A stretch of 64,000 bases of DNA. Origin: Phaeodactylum tricornutum CCAP 1055/1 (taxonomy: Eukaryota; Bacillariophyta; Bacillariophyceae; Surirellales; Neidiaceae). Positions within the stretch are counted from its first letter, which is position 1; every line of letters starts with the position of its first letter. Of the stretch, positions 63,707 through 64,000 are shown piece after piece. The DNA lies in the NCBI RefSeq assembly GCF_000150955.2, contig NC_011671.1, positions 124,001-188,000 on the forward strand, written 5' to 3'. The position numbers and the translations under genes were made by a program. Under the pieces are notes generated by a model. The model was not told the origin of the DNA and ran no database searches. It saw only the letters and a list, made by a program, of their open reading frames with translations.

Positions 63707-64000
63707 TTACAAGCCTTGCTTGTTTAAATCAGCTGCTGTAGTGTTGGTGTAGTAGCGCTCAAAATGAAAGCGGTACTTGAGATCTGGATGTGTGTAGTTG
63801 TAGCTGTTGAATGTGCTATTCCCATTTGATATCATTGCTGTATAAGGTCGAACCCTTGTGGCATTTCCAAGTAGGCCAGCCCAAATAAAAAAAGAGATTT
63901 GGCCGTGCCAACCAACTCCTTTTGGGCATACAGCAAGAAGCAAAAATCCGCAACCCCCGATCGTGGCTCCGTGACTCGAACCCGAAGCTGTCGCTTCTCA
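63707..64000 (-). pseudogene. C-terminal fragment of the diatom glycosyltransferase-like family, cut by window edge
   Basis: Reading leftward from the edge: RSGVADFCFLLYAQKELVGT, then after a one-base shift near 63895 FFIWAGLLGNATRVRPYT and YNYTHPDLKYRFHFERY, ending at 63707. This matches the last 110 residues of the genes at 18953 and 21466. Because of the frame change in a T-run it is probably a pseudogene; the 5' part lies outside the window. Confidence 0.75.

Noticed and set aside
63955-63995. tRNA-like T-arm sequence (GGTTCGAGTCACGG on the minus strand)
   Set aside because: It lies inside the coding remnant of the glycosyltransferase-like family, aligning with RVRVVGPRSGV of the intact copies; no acceptor or anticodon arms fit.

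Overview
The window looks like nuclear DNA of a pennate diatom, most likely Phaeodactylum tricornutum. Evidence: compact genes of roughly 50% GC, few short GT-AG introns (about 60-200 bp), a diatom-type single-domain voltage-gated channel, a decayed Ty1/copia element, and a TTCACAGTCA / TGACTGTGAA word that recurs in intergenic DNA. The species name is inference. No bacterial operons, CRISPR arrays, rRNA or convincing tRNA genes were seen.

Left part (1-17.4 kb): a Golgi-type glycosyltransferase with a decayed tandem copy; divergent APC11 and listerin (LTN1); a 1404-residue membrane protein ending in a cyclase-like domain that lacks both metal-binding aspartates; a RAD18-like ubiquitin ligase whose last exon adds an NZF/RanBP2-type zinc finger; and RRP15. 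Three RING ubiquitin ligases lie within 14 kb.

Middle (18-34 kb): a 2,513-bp tandem duplication carries two near-identical diatom-type glycosyltransferase-like genes, each with one intron. Then come a short-chain dehydrogenase, a small cysteine-containing protein resembling ependymin-like families, and a membrane nucleotide cyclase-phosphodiesterase fusion whose frame is broken inside conserved motifs. A multi-pass membrane protein and a voltage-gated cation channel follow. The last three form a membrane-signalling neighbourhood.

Right-centre (34-58.8 kb) is mostly housekeeping: a UBA-like small protein, glutaryl-CoA dehydrogenase, retromer VPS35 with a long disordered N-terminus, a repeat-rich putative secreted protein, a plastid-targeted beta-propeller protein, RPL14, a HisI-HisE histidine enzyme, an unknown gene with an in-frame stop, SLX9, ADAT2, a GYF-domain protein, and a seven-exon secretory cyclophilin.

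Right end (55.7-56.7 and 59-64 kb) is decayed accessory DNA: a third, broken copy of the tandem glycosyltransferase family, a fossil copia element, and a fourth family fragment running off the edge.

Splice sites were placed by eye from GT-AG signals plus restoration of conserved motifs. Several open frames begin at non-ATG codons, so the first sensible in-frame ATG was used as the start.
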